Source of the DNA: Saussurea involucrata | Taxonomy: Eukaryota > Streptophyta > Magnoliopsida > Asterales > Asteraceae | DNA: 64,000 bases | Reading direction: 5' to 3' | NCBI GenBank assembly: GCA_033807775.1 | Contig: CM066319.1 | Location: 137,752,983-137,816,982, forward strand | Shown here: piece by piece, positions 1 through 11,324 of the stretch | Layout of the letters: each line of letters opens with the position of its first letter | How positions within the stretch are numbered: the stretch's first letter is position 1 | Position numbers and translations under genes: made by a program | The notes under the pieces: model-generated | Database searches by the model: none | What the model was told of the DNA's origin: nothing | Seen by the model: only the letters and a program-made list of their open reading frames with translations

Positions 1-624
1 GATGTTTCTTACCAGAATAAAACCTCACGAAACGGAAAGCTGCTGCCGAACCTCGCCACCGCCGGCGACCACCACCGACAGCCAACCGCCGGCGACCACC
101 ACCGGCAGCCAACCGTCGGCGACCACCATCTCCTTCTCCCCGTCGTTTCTCTCTCTCGTTGTCCCTTCTCTCTCGTCGTCTATCTCTCTCTCGCAACTTC
201 TCTCTCTTCGACTCTCTCTCTCTCTCTTTCTCTCTCTCTTGCAGCTGCTCTCTTCGTCTCTCTCTCTCTCGCAGCTGCTCTCTCGCAGCTGCTCTCTTTC
301 TCTCGCTATCTCTATCTCTCGATGAACAGCAGCAAACATACACCAGGACCATATGTTTCTTTCTTCTCTCTTCTCTCAATGTGTAGCATGAAACACACAC
401 ACATAGCTCTCAATAAACTCTCTTCCTTCCCTCTCTCGATGTGCAGCACCCTCACACCACAACCCTAAGAAATTGATTTCTAAACCACTGCAATAGCGGC
501 GCACAAAGAGAATAGGGGATTTAATTTCCCAAATTTTCACATATTTCCCTCAAACCTTTTCACAATAAACCAATTCAACCTCTAACTTCTATTTAGATCT
601 CAATCTTTATTTTGGGGTATTACA
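1..624 (-). mobile_element. Partial LTR, Tekay-like, cut by window edge
   Basis: Read on the minus strand, the sequence starts at 624 with TGTAATACCCC, the same start as the LTR of element B at 15328. The body is rich in (CT)n runs (about 140-450), like the LTR of element D. No gag or pol is in view because the element, or solo LTR, runs off the left edge. The short open frames in the CT repeats are low-complexity and I do not regard them as genes. The call rests on the shared LTR start and composition, so it is moderate. Confidence 0.5.
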
Positions 625-640
625 CCTGTCTCCGCCACTG

Positions 641-787
641 TATGTATGTATGTATGTATGTATGTATGTATGTATGTATGTATGTATGTATGTATGTATG
701 TATGTATGTATGTATGTATGTATGTATGTATGTATGTATGTATGTATGTGTGTATGTGTGTATGTGTGTATGTGTGTATGTATGTAT
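641..787. repeat. (TATG)n microsatellite
   Basis: About 147 bases of nearly pure TATG repeat, with TGTG variants in the last third. It lies immediately outside the LTR end at 624. It reads open in several frames only because the 4-base repeat contains no stop. Confidence 0.97.
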
Positions 788-1438
788 CAGTTGTGTGTCC
801 GTGTAATGCAACAACGATTATGAAGTCGAGACCCTCAATCTCATGTTTCTTTATTTAATTTGTTTCATTATCCGTCTATTTAACAACTTGTGAGTTGTGA
901 CGGTGGTCAAATTGTTCAGTTCCCGAACTTTCTTATACTGTTGGAATGCCCTTATAGCAAGACATCAACTATAAAATTCAGATTCTACAAATACCTTATG
1001 ATTCAAAGGTTAAAATTTGATGTAAAAAAGAAATCAAAACAAAAACTTGTTTTATAAGATGTATATGCCATCAACCATTGACCTATAAATTTTAAGATAG
1101 TTCTCTGATAAACAATTAATAGCTTTAGTGTTTTTTTAAGTATCATGGAAACATTTTTGTACCCGCCAATTTCTTCTAATACTTTTAGCGTTTTTTAACA
1201 AGTGTTATTGAAGGTTAAATGCTGTAATGATTGAAAGTGTTTTGATTGAAAAAATAAAGTAAAGGAATACAATACACAAATTGTTTACACAGTAAAGTAG
1301 CTAGCTAAGGAGACATGTGTCCAAATGTCCATTAAATTTTGGAAAAATGAAACCATTTTGCACACATGGAAAGCTTCTAATAGGCCATAAAATTCTAAAA
1401 AGGAAAACCATTTTTTAAGTTCTACATGAACAAACAAA
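788..1438. other. AT-rich spacer, nothing recognised
   Basis: No open frame of note, no RNA gene and no repeat structure that I can see. Confidence 0.6.
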
Positions 1439-1500
1439 TCTATACATATAATAAATGAATAACTAGCATGTCACGTGTCGTCTTCTGGTGAGCCGACTTC
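1439..1500 (+). mobile_element. Candidate Helitron 5' end
   Basis: The sequence A|TCTATACATATAATAAATG has the TC start and the AT-rich TATA/ATAAA pattern common at 5' ends of plant Helitrons, and is preceded by A as expected for insertion between A and T. No matching CTRR 3' end on the plus strand was identified, so the extent is unknown. Confidence 0.35.
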
Positions 1501-2450
1501 ATTGTTTTCCCGCCTAAATATGTATCTGGACGCATTTACATTATAGGTTCAATTATTACACCCACATTCACTCCTCCTTAAATCTCTCATTAATTCAATT
1601 TTTAATATTTATATCTTACATTTACTACCCTTATAATTATTTATGTAGTTTACTTTTAATCCCTTAATTTTTTATTTTTCATTTTAGACTCTTATCATAT
1701 AAACATAAATAATGTATATGAACAAAAATGTATTAAAAAACATTTCTATTTTTTACAAATTATACCATTGTAATCGTTTCGTCAATATCTTCGAAATGAG
1801 CCCAATATTGAATATTTTTGGATTTAATTATGTTATTAAATATCATAAATATATACGAATTAATGTGTCGTGATTAGGGTTAACTTCATTTTGACTAATA
1901 TTGAATATCTTTAGATACATATGTACATATCCATACTTATAATAAATTCAAAAAAAATCTGTAATCCTAAAAATACGGGATTTATTTCTAAGTTTAAATT
2001 CAAATTATTGATATAATTTGATTTTTTAAATTCAATTTTACTATAGAGTTAACTTCATTTTGACTAATTAATGTTAATTATTCAGTTCTAATTCAAAAAA
2101 AATTACCCTTATTTTATCCCAAAATAAACGTATATCCTAAAAATAAACTTATTTTACCCCTAATAAAATTGAACTCGTCTCCTTCTCTGCTGCAAATTTT
2201 CTGCTGCAAATTAATTGATCAATTTGTCTCTCCTCTCATCACCTGCTTCGTGCTCATCTCACAGGTACAATCAAATTGAGTCCTCAAATTTTGTGAAGAT
2301 TCCTAATTGAAAAGTTAAATCTTTAAATATATCCACATAAACCAATTTTCCATATTCTATTATCCAACAATCTTTTGTAGACCCCAAAAGATTCAAGGGT
2401 TTTTGTTTGTTTCTTTTGGTTGAGAAGAACCCTATTGGGGTTTCGCAATC
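1501..2450. other. AT-rich spacer, possible Helitron body
   Basis: AT-rich sequence without a supported gene. A 60-codon open frame on the minus strand (2271-2453) ends at the start of the tandem array and matches no family I know. Confidence 0.4.
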
Positions 2451-2454
2451 CAAC

Positions 2455-3648
2455 TGATTCTAAAGCCTCAATGGAGGCTTGTCCTTAATCCTCTCTCCTC
2501 TCTCCCTACATTCTCCTTTATATATATATATATTGATTGATTGATTGTTAGGTTACTAAAAAGGTATAAACATTGAAAATAAAATAATTTAAAAGTTTTG
2601 ATTTATCTAGCATTGTTTAAACAAAACAAAATAATACAAAAGAGAATGAAAGGTTCTAAGCAATTAATGCAACATTTTAAAAAAAAACAAAACTCTCACA
2701 AAATTTTAAAGCCTCAATGGATGCTTGTCCTTAATCCTCTCTCCTCTCTCCCTACATTCTCCTTTATATATATATAAATTGATTGATTGATTGATTGTTA
2801 GGTTACTAAAAAGGTATAAACATTGGAAATAAAATAATTTAAAAGTTTTGATTTATCTAGCATTGTTTAAACAAAACAAAATAATACAAAAGAGAATGAA
2901 AGGTTATAGGCAATTAATGCAACATTTTAAAAAAAAGTCAAAACTCTCACAAAATTCTAAAGCCTCAATGAAGGATTGTCCTTAATCCTCTCTCCCTACA
3001 TTCTCCTTTATATATATATATATTGATTGTTTAAACAAAACAAAATAATACAAAAGATAATGAAAGGTTCTAGACAATTAATGCAACATTTTTATAAAAA
3101 AAACCAAAACTCTCACAAAATTCTAAATCCTCAATGGAGGCTTGTCCTTAATCCTCTCTCCCTACATTCTCCTTTATATATATATATATTGATTGTTAGG
3201 TTATTAAAAAAACATTGGAAATAAAATAATTTAAAAGTTTTGATTTATCTAGCATTGTTTAAACAAAACAAAATAATACAAAAGAGAATGAAAGGTGCTA
3301 AGCAATTAATGCAACATTTTTTTTTTAAAAGCCAAAACTCTCACAAAATTCTAAAGCCTCAATGGAGGCTTGTCCTTAATCCTCTCTCCCTACATTCTCC
3401 TTTATATATATATATATATTGATTGATTGTTAGGTTACTAAAAAAGTATAAACATTGAAAATAAAATAATTTAAAAGTTTTGATTTATCTAGCATTGTTT
3501 AAAAAAAACAAAATAATACAAAAGAGGATGAAAAGTTCTAGGCAATTAATGCAACATTTAAAAAAAAAACTCACAAAATTCTAAAGCCTCAATGGAGGCT
3601 TGTCCTTAATCCTCTCTCCCTACACTCTCCTTTATATATATATATATA
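2455..3648 (+). repeat. Tandem array, block 1 left part
   Basis: About five units of 165-250 bp. Each unit runs: GTTTAAAC palindrome, AACAAAATAATACAAAAG, AGGCAATTAATGCAAC, poly(A), CTCACAAAATTCTAAAGCC, a hairpin AAGCCTC-AATG-GAGGCTT, a pyrimidine tract (CCTCTCTCCCTACATTCTCC) and then (TA)n. Some units carry an additional 70-80 bp segment starting GATTGTTAGGTTACTAAAAA. The array is interrupted at 3649 by a TIR element and resumes at 4634. Confidence 0.92.
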
Positions 3649-4633
3649 GGCAAATTATCCATTGCAAACCATTCAGTTTGTGCAAACCACGTACAAACCA
3701 ATCTACAATCATGAATCTGCAATTTTTTTATGTTGATGTTTCATTAATCTATATTTTGGCTTCATTAATATAAAATTTGGCTTCATGAATATATAATTTG
3801 GCTTCATGAATCTATATTTTCCGATAGAGCCCTAAAATACCCTTATGGATATAAAAAAGAAGTTATGGATATAAAAAAATAAGTTTGGAGATGAAAAATT
3901 ATGCTAAAAGCCCTAAAATACCCTTATGGATTAAAAAAACAGTTACGTGATTTAGGGGTGCTCAAATTTCCGACCAACCCGACCAACCCGGCCAACCCAA
4001 CCCAACCCGAGGCAAAAAAAACTGAACCGCACGAACCCGATGTGGCATCGATAATTTTTTTGAGTAAACCGCATGTATTGGGTTGATAACGGGTTAGGCC
4101 CAAAAATTTCCGGCCCAACCCGCCAACCCGTGAGAAAAGGGGTCCAAAAATTTCAGCACCATCTATGCTTCCATCCAGGTGCTGTTTGGCAGCAGCAAGG
4201 TGCTGTTTGGCAGCATTAAGCTGTCGTTTGGCATCAAGGTGCAGCATTAAGTTGATGTTTGGCAGCATTAAGCTGCAGTTTGGCAGCAATAAGGTGCTGT
4301 TTGACAGATTAAGCTGCTGTTTGGTGCAGCAATAAGGTGCTGTTTGGCCGATTAAGCTGTTGTTTGCCTTTCGATAACTTAGTTGATGGTGAAATGACGA
4401 ATAAAAGTTTCAACCCGACCAACCCAACCCAACCCGAACGGTTTGGGTTGGGTTGGGTTGCACTTCTAATTGGGTTGGGTTGGGTTGAGAATTTTCAAAC
4501 CGCAATGATTGGGTTGGGTTGTTAAAGTGCCGTCAAACCGGCCAACCCAACCCGTGAGCACCCCTAACGTGATTGGTAGATTGGTTTGTACGTGGTTTGC
4601 ACAAACTGACTGGTTTGCAACGGATACATCCCC
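3649..4633. mobile_element. MULE-like TIR element inside the tandem array
   Basis: The ends form a long inverted repeat. The left copy (about 3661-3708) contains GCAAACCATTCAGTTTGTGC and the right copy (about 4577-4626) contains its near-perfect complement, with mismatches near the outer tips. The element sits in a (TA)n tract, so a target-site duplication cannot be resolved. Its interior has no transposase; about 615 bp of it belong to a nested hAT-type MITE. A Mutator-like assignment rests on TIR length and is an inference. Confidence 0.75.
3953..4566. mobile_element. hAT-type MITE with 8-bp TSD, nested
   Basis: 614 bp bounded by perfect 12-bp terminal inverted repeats, TAGGGGTGCTCA on the left and TGAGCACCCCTA on the right. 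It is flanked by the perfect 8-bp target-site duplication ACGTGATT (3945-3952 and 4567-4574), which is diagnostic of hAT superfamily insertion. Inside are GGTTGGGTTGGGTT-type repeats near both ends, in opposite orientation, and a central set of CTGTTTGGCAGCA-like short repeats (about 4190-4360). There is no coding capacity. Confidence 0.92.
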
Positions 4634-4699
<66 letters not shown>

Positions 4700-4840
4700 A
4701 TTGTTAAAACAAAACAAAATAATACAAAAGAGAATGAAAAATTCTAGGCAATTAATGCAACATTTTTAAAAAAAAAAACTCTCACAAAATTATAAAGCCT
4801 CAATGGAGGCTTGTTCTTAATCCTCTCTCCCTACATTCTC

Positions 4841-4876
<36 letters not shown>

Positions 4877-5023
4877 ATGTTTAAACAAAACAAAATAATA
4901 CAAAAGAGAATGAAAGGTTCTAGGCAATTAATGCAACATTTAAAAAAAAGTCAAAACTCTCACAAAATTCTAAAGCCTCAATGGAGGATTGTTCTTAATC
5001 CTCTCTCCCTACATTCTCCTTTT

Positions 5024-5060
<37 letters not shown>

Positions 5061-5208
5061 TTATTGATTGTTTAAACAAAACAAAATAATACAAAAGAGA
5101 ATGAAAGGTTCTAGGCAATTAATGCAACATTTTAAAAAAAACAAAACTCTCGCAAAATTCTAAATCCTCATTGGAGGCTTGTCCTTAATCCTCTCTCCCT
5201 ACATTCTC

Positions 5209-5257
<49 letters not shown>

Positions 5258-5690
5258 TTGTTTAAACAAAACAAAATAATACAAAAGAGAATGAAAGGTT
5301 CTAGACAATTAATGCAACATTTTAAAATAAAAAAAACTCTCACAAAATTCTAAAGCCTCAATGGAGGCTTGTCCTTAATCCCCTCTCCCTACATTCTCCT
5401 TTATATTGATATATTGATGTTAGCCTAATAAGAAAAAAGACTTTGATTATTAAGCATTTTGTTAGATCAATAAGAAAAATAAAAAAAATACAAAATTACT
5501 AGAAAATATACACTTTTTATTGATTTATAACCATTGTTTAAACAAAACAAAAAATACAAAAGAGAATGAAAGGTTTTAGGCAATTAATGTAACATTTTTT
5601 TTTAAAAAGCAAAAACTCTCACAAAATTCTAAAGCCTCAATGGAGGCTTGTCCTTAATCCTCTCTCCCTACATTATCCTTTATATATATA
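4634..5690 (+). repeat. Tandem array, block 1 right part
   Basis: About five more units of the array, with long (TA)n tracts (for example 4842-4874 and 5213-5254). The unit at 5420-5560 is more diverged and carries another version of the optional segment. The block stops at 5690 exactly where a Helitron-like terminus begins. Confidence 0.92.
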
Positions 5691-5760
5691 CTAGTATTTG
5701 GTACCGCGCGATGCACGGTGACAAAGTTTATGTTAGGAATGCGTAACCAATTTAAGATGA
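5691..5760 (-). mobile_element. Helitron 3' terminus (minus strand)
   Basis: Read on the minus strand, the sequence ends with a GC-rich hairpin (plus strand CCGCGC-GAT-GCACGG, 5704-5718, one mismatch), about 9 bases of spacer and CTAG, followed by T. This is the hairpin plus CTRR end of plant Helitrons inserted between A and T. Part of the subterminal sequence is repeated: GGTGACAAAGTTTATGTTAGG at about 5717 recurs in diverged form at about 5839. The 5' end was not located. Confidence 0.7.
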
Positions 5761-8120
5761 AACGTAATTTGATAATAAAATGTAATATAAGACGATGAAT
5801 GTATTAGAGTATTTTTTATGAAAATAAAGCAACATGTGCGGTGACGAAGTTATGTTAGGAAATACGTAACCAAATTAAGATGAAATGCCATTCGTTAACT
5901 GACAAATAATAAAACGCAATCTCCTGTGACCCGATGTGGTTCAAACAACTAACATTCTCTAGTCAAATAGTTATTGTGATATTCCTTTTTCTCAATAAGA
6001 GATCTACTTTTGAACACAAATTATTTCTTATTTACAATTTAATTTATATTGTTTTGATTAACAAAGAGACCTTCATATATATTTTTTTGTATTGTTACTA
6101 TAATAATTCCGAAAAGATCCAACATAAGTAAAAAGTCCTTAAGGAAAATGTCCATGAAGAACTTTAGGTACATGTTAATATGAAGACAATGGAGATAATG
6201 AAATACAACCAAAGTTCGTAACAATTGAGTTTAACCTGGAAAAGAAGCAACATAAAATAATTACGATATATGGTTGTTTTAAATGGAATTTTCAAAAAAT
6301 CCACAACAATACTGAAAAATGTTTGACTACTAAATGTTTGAAAATCGAAAGAAAAAAAAGTTATTCAAATAAATATCGTTTTACCGTTAATTAGTTGTGA
6401 ATTTTTGAGCAACCAATAGATAACCCACTAAGATTCCAACATTAAAAAAAACATATCATGAACATAAAAAGTAAAACCCAATAGAGAAAAAGAAGGTGAG
6501 AGATGGATAACGCAAGAACTCTAGAGGAAATACCAAGAGAAGATGGATATGTTGTAGATTAACCATATACATACAAAATGTATGCAAAATTACTCAGAAA
6601 AAAAACTCCGCTAACTGTTACATGTAAATTTTTTGTTTATGACAATGGTCCTCATAGTCACACTTGCAAAAGTTTATATGTTAATCTATTTCTTCTGAAG
6701 AAAGTGGGCAGCAGATAATTATTTTCTCCTCCTTCACTCATGATTTCCTTGCTAGGAAAATAACACAAAGTTTACAATAATACGCATTTACCTATTACAT
6801 TTCCAATCAAATATAAATGATAAAGAAATAAAAATAGAAATTAAAAATTAAAAACAATAATAAAAAATTTTAAATTTATAAATTTTCAACGATTCCTCAT
6901 TCAAGTTGTTGTCATCAAACACACTTTCAAGATAAGTAGGGACGAATAGAAAACAAAGCAAGTATGATATACACTTTTAAAAAGTAAACTTAAAATAAGA
7001 TGAATAGAGAAGATTTATCAAAGATGAGCGAAATTGGACAATTGGATGTTAAACATAGTCTTGCAATTAAATTACCAAGAGAACAACCAAATTATAATGA
7101 AATATATTGTTTTAAAATGATTTTAAAAAGTAATGAAAAAGTATACCTTACAATTATTTCATGTCCAATTTCACAAAAGAAAAACTCATGTCCAAAGCAA
7201 TCCTAAAATGACAACACAATTCTTGTGCCCTATATATATTGATTGACATTGATTGTAACAATTATTCATTTGTATATATTAATGATTCATAATTGGAAAA
7301 AATGAAATGTTTTTTGAATTCATAAGTGGCTTTAATTGTTGAAAATAATCAATATATAATGTAATATTTTTAAAAAAATAAAAGAATTGCTTATATATAT
7401 ATGTATATTAACAATCGCAGTAACATTATTGCTTTACTAAAAAAAATAACAGAAGTTTTAAAATATAAACATTGTTAGTTTGCAAAAAGATTATAAAATT
7501 AATCAGTTTAATAGAAATGTTGATATAAGCATTGTTAGCTTATAAAAAAATATAATAAATTAAAAAAAATTGATTCATTTAATAAAAGTATATTGATTTA
7601 TAAGCATTGTTAGCTTACTAAAAAAATTGTATCTTATTAATTAAATAAAAAATAATATGTTTATAAATTTGAATAAAAAAAATTATTGTTAGCTTATAAA
7701 AAAATATAAACATAAATTCATTTAATAAAAGTATATTGATTTATAAACATGTTAGCTTACTAAAAAATTTGTATCTTATTAATTAAATAAAAATAATAAT
7801 AAGTTTATACATTTAAATAAAAAATTTGATTTATAAGCATTGTTAGCTTACAAATAAATATAAAAAGTTAAATATAAATAAATTCATTTAATAAAAGTAT
7901 ATATAACTTATTGATTAAATAAAAATAATAATAAGTTAATAAATTTAAATAAAAATGTTGGATTCATTGTATAATTTAAAATGCAAGGTAAATAATCTTT
8001 ATATAATAATAAATATATATTGGTTAATGGTTTTTAATTTAAATTAAAAAAGAAAATGAAAAGTTTAAGTATTTAATGTGTTGAAATCAATTAAAAATAA
8101 ATCAAAGTTATAACAAAAAA
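5761..8120. other. AT-rich interval between array blocks
   Basis: The first part (to about 7220) is presumably the body of the minus-strand Helitron; no Rep/helicase coding is visible, so it would be non-autonomous. From about 7420 to 7990 there are degenerate repeats of TTGATTTATAAGCATTGTTAGCTTACTAAAAAA with TTATTAATTAAATAAAAA, which resemble the optional segment of the tandem array and look like very old units. No gene supported. Confidence 0.5.
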
Positions 8121-8124
8121 GATA

Positions 8125-8565
8125 AAAGGCCATGAAGGCCTCTCCTTAACTCTTTCTTAAACATTCTTTTTTATGTATTGATATATTGATATTGATATAT
8201 TGATGATTTATAAGCATTGTTTAAACAAAACAAAATAATACAAAAGAGAATGAAAGGTTCTAGACAATTAATGCAACATTTTAAAAAAAAAACAAAACTT
8301 TCACAAAATTTTAAAGCCTCAATGGAAGCTTGTCCTTAACCTCTCTCCCTACATTCTCATTTATATATATATATATATTGATGATTGATATATTGATGAT
8401 TTATAAGCAATTAAGCATTGTTTAAACAAAATAAAATAATACAAAAGAGAATGAAAGGTTCTAGGAAATTAATGCAACATTTTTAATTAAAAAAAAGTCA
8501 AAATTCTCACAAAATTATAAAGCCTCAATGAAGGCTTGTTCTTAATCCTCTCTCCCTACATTCTC

Positions 8566-8615
<50 letters not shown>

Positions 8616-8923
8616 ATGTTTAAACAAAACAAAATAATACAAAAGAGAATGAAAGGTTCTAGGCAATTAATGCAACATTTAAAAAAAAACAAAACTCTCA
8701 CAAAATTCTAAAGCCTCAATGGAGGCTTGTCCTTAATCCTCTTTCCCTACGTTCTCCTTTATATATATATATATATTGTTTAAACAAAACAAAATAATAC
8801 AAAAGAGAATGAAAGGTTCTAGGCAATTATATCAACATTTTTAATTAAAAAAAAGCCAAAACTCTCACAAAATTATAAAGCCTCAATGGAGGCTTGTCCT
8901 TAATTCTCTCTCCCTACATTCTC

Positions 8924-8969
<46 letters not shown>

Positions 8970-9293
8970 ATGATGTTTAAACAAAACAAAATAATACAAA
9001 AGACAATGAAAGGTTCTAGGCAATTAATGTAACATTTAAAAAAAACCAAAACTCTCACAAAATTCTAAAGCCTCAATGGAGGCTTGTCCTTAATCCTCTC
9101 TCCTTACATTCTCCTTTATATATATATTGATTTATTGATGATTTATAAGCATTGTTTAAACAAAACAAAATAATACAAAAGAGAATGAAAGGTTCTAGAC
9201 AATTAATGCAACATTTAAAAAAAAGCCAAAACTCTCACAAAATTCTAAAGTCTCAATGGAGGCTTGTCCTTAATCCTCTCTCCCTACATTCTT

Positions 9294-9329
<36 letters not shown>

Positions 9330-9669
9330 ATTGATATATTGATGATTTATAAGCATTATTTAAACAAAACAATACAAAAGAGAATGAAAGGTTCTAGGCA
9401 ATTAATGCAGCATTTTTAATAAAAAAAAAGCCAAAACTCTCACAAAATTCTAAAGCCTCAATGAAGGCTTGTCCTTAATCTTCTCTCCCTACATTCTCTT
9501 ATATATATATATATATATAGTGATTGTTTAAACAAAACAAAATAATACAAAAGAGAATGAAAGGTTCTAGGCAATTAATGCAACATTTTTAATAAAAAAA
9601 GCCATAACTCTCACAAAATTATAAAGCCTCAATGGAGGCTTGTCTTTAATCCTCTGTCCCTATATTCTT

Positions 9670-9705
<36 letters not shown>

Positions 9706-9850
9706 ATGTTTAAACAAAACAAAATAATACAAAAGAGAATGAAAGGTTCTAGGCAATTAATGCAACATTTTAAATTAAAAAAAAAAAACTCTCACAAAAT
9801 TCTAAAGCCTCAATGGAGGTTTGTCCTTAATCCTCTCTCCCTACATTCTC

Positions 9851-9890
<40 letters not shown>

Positions 9891-10592
9891 ATGTTTAAAC
9901 AAAACAAAATAATACAAAAGAGAATGAAAGGTTGTAGGCAATTAATGCAACATTTTTAATAAAAAAAAGCCAAAACTCTCACAAAATTATAAAGCCTCAA
10001 TGGAGACTTGTCCTTAATCCTCTCTCCCTACATTATCCTTTATATATATATATATATATATATTGATGTTTAAAAAAAATAAAATAATACAAAAGAGAAT
10101 GAAAGGTTGTAAGCAATTAATGCAACATTTAAAAAAAAACTCTCACCAAATTCTAAAGCCTCAATGGAGGCTTGTCCTTAATCCTCTCTCCCTACATTCT
10201 CCTTTATATATATATATATATATATTGATTGTTTAAACAAAACAAAATAATACAAAAGAGAATAAAAGGTTCTAGGCAATTAATGCAACATTTTTAATAA
10301 AAAAAAGCCAAAACTCTCACAAAATTATAAAGCTTCAATGGAGGCTTGTCCTTAATCCTCTCTCCCTACATTCTCCTTTATATATATATATTGATTGATT
10401 GATTGTTTAAACAAAACAAAATAATATAAAAGAGAATGAAAGGTTCTAGGCAATTAATGCAACATTGTTTTTTAAAAAAGCCAAAACTCTCAAAAAAAAT
10501 TAAAGCCTCAATGGAAACTTGTCCTTAATCCTCTCTCCCTACATTCTCCTTTATATATATATTGATGTTTAAACAAAACAAAATAATACAAA
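8125..10592 (+). repeat. Tandem array, block 2
   Basis: About fourteen units of the same repeat as at 2455-5690, more homogeneous and mostly 165-200 bp. Length varies mainly in the (TA)n and poly(A) tracts. Conserved in almost every unit are GTTTAAAC and the hairpin AAGCCTC-AATG-GAGGCTT. The first unit (8125-8170) is diverged (AAAAGGCCATGAAGGCCT). The last unit is cut after ATAATACAAAA and joins a rearranged LTR fragment at about 10593. Confidence 0.93.
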
Positions 10593-11035
10593 AAAAAATG
10601 TTTTTCAAATTACTATTACATGCTTGGGCCCCGATCGCGGATAGTTATGTGATCTCTTACATAGCGCAGTACCATATGTGATGATTTATGATGCAATTTG
10701 ACAAATGTTTTTCATATTACTATTACATGTTTTACGGAGGGAATTCACTAGACCTTTTGGTCTAACCCTCGCTTTTCAGAAACTAAACCATTTTCAGGTA
10801 AGCGTGTTAAAGGTTCTTCAAGTAAGAACTAGGAGGCGAAAGAAAGGATCAGAAGTTTAGAGAGACTTCAAGACTTTTGTTTATGTTGAATATAGAATAG
10901 TTCTCGGTTGTGGACGTAGAGACTTCCGCTATCACTCTTATCTAGATCACCTTATTAATGATATAAAGACAAGATATTTTTGTATTTGAATGCTTATTCT
11001 CGTTGAATGCATGTCATGAAAGTTGGGACGTTACA
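10593..11035 (+). mobile_element. Element A, truncated 5' LTR
   Basis: Matches the last 420 bases of the 3' LTR (48198-48618) and ends in GACGTTACA like it. The first about 1.3 kb are missing. The left junction is scrambled: 10598-10622 copies a segment that normally lies about 105 bases further in (10705-10729) and then jumps to CTTGGGCCCCGATCGCGG. Confidence 0.9.
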
Positions 11036-11037
11036 AA

Positions 11038-11050
11038 TGATATCAGAGCC
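11038..11050 (+). promoter_or_regulatory. Element A primer binding site (tRNA-iMet type)
   Basis: TGATATCAGAGCC, two bases after the LTR end; one mismatch from the TGGTATCAGAGCC seen intact in element B at 29205. Confidence 0.88.
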
Positions 11051-11324
11051 TTAGTTTAAGAGATTTAGGTAACCTTTAGGGCCTAAACTTAAACTGTAAG
11101 ATGAGGAACACAGTCGAGACATAGGATTGCCTCTAGGAACGACCACTAAACGCGCTAGGAAATAAGGTGCCAAGGACAAACGTGTAAGGTAAGTTTGGGA
11201 TTACACCTGGCCAGTGTAATTATGAACTTACAGGTACATGTACGTGCTTAAGATTACCTTATGTAGCATTCTGTGTTGTTGTGTCTAGCAAGGGTTAATG
11301 GTTGTTTTCTTTCAGTATTTTCGA

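Noticed and set aside
2..386. Several overlapping open frames of serine, leucine or arginine/glutamate repeats
   Set aside because: Artefacts of (CT)n-rich LTR sequence.
612..858. Open frames reading MYVCMYVC or HTYIHTYI
   Set aside because: They are translations of the (TATG)n microsatellite in a stop-free repeat.
2630..9900. Short ORFs of 60-90 codons in the tandem array
   Set aside because: The same peptide in each unit only reflects unit identity; no start context, no known domain, and many units are frameshifted.
2455..10592. CRISPR-like regular repeats
   Set aside because: Units are tandem with variable (TA)n, without unique spacers, and the genome is a plant.
11038..11050. tRNA gene signals at PBS sites
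   Set aside because: They are short sequences complementary to tRNA 3' ends, with no cloverleaf.
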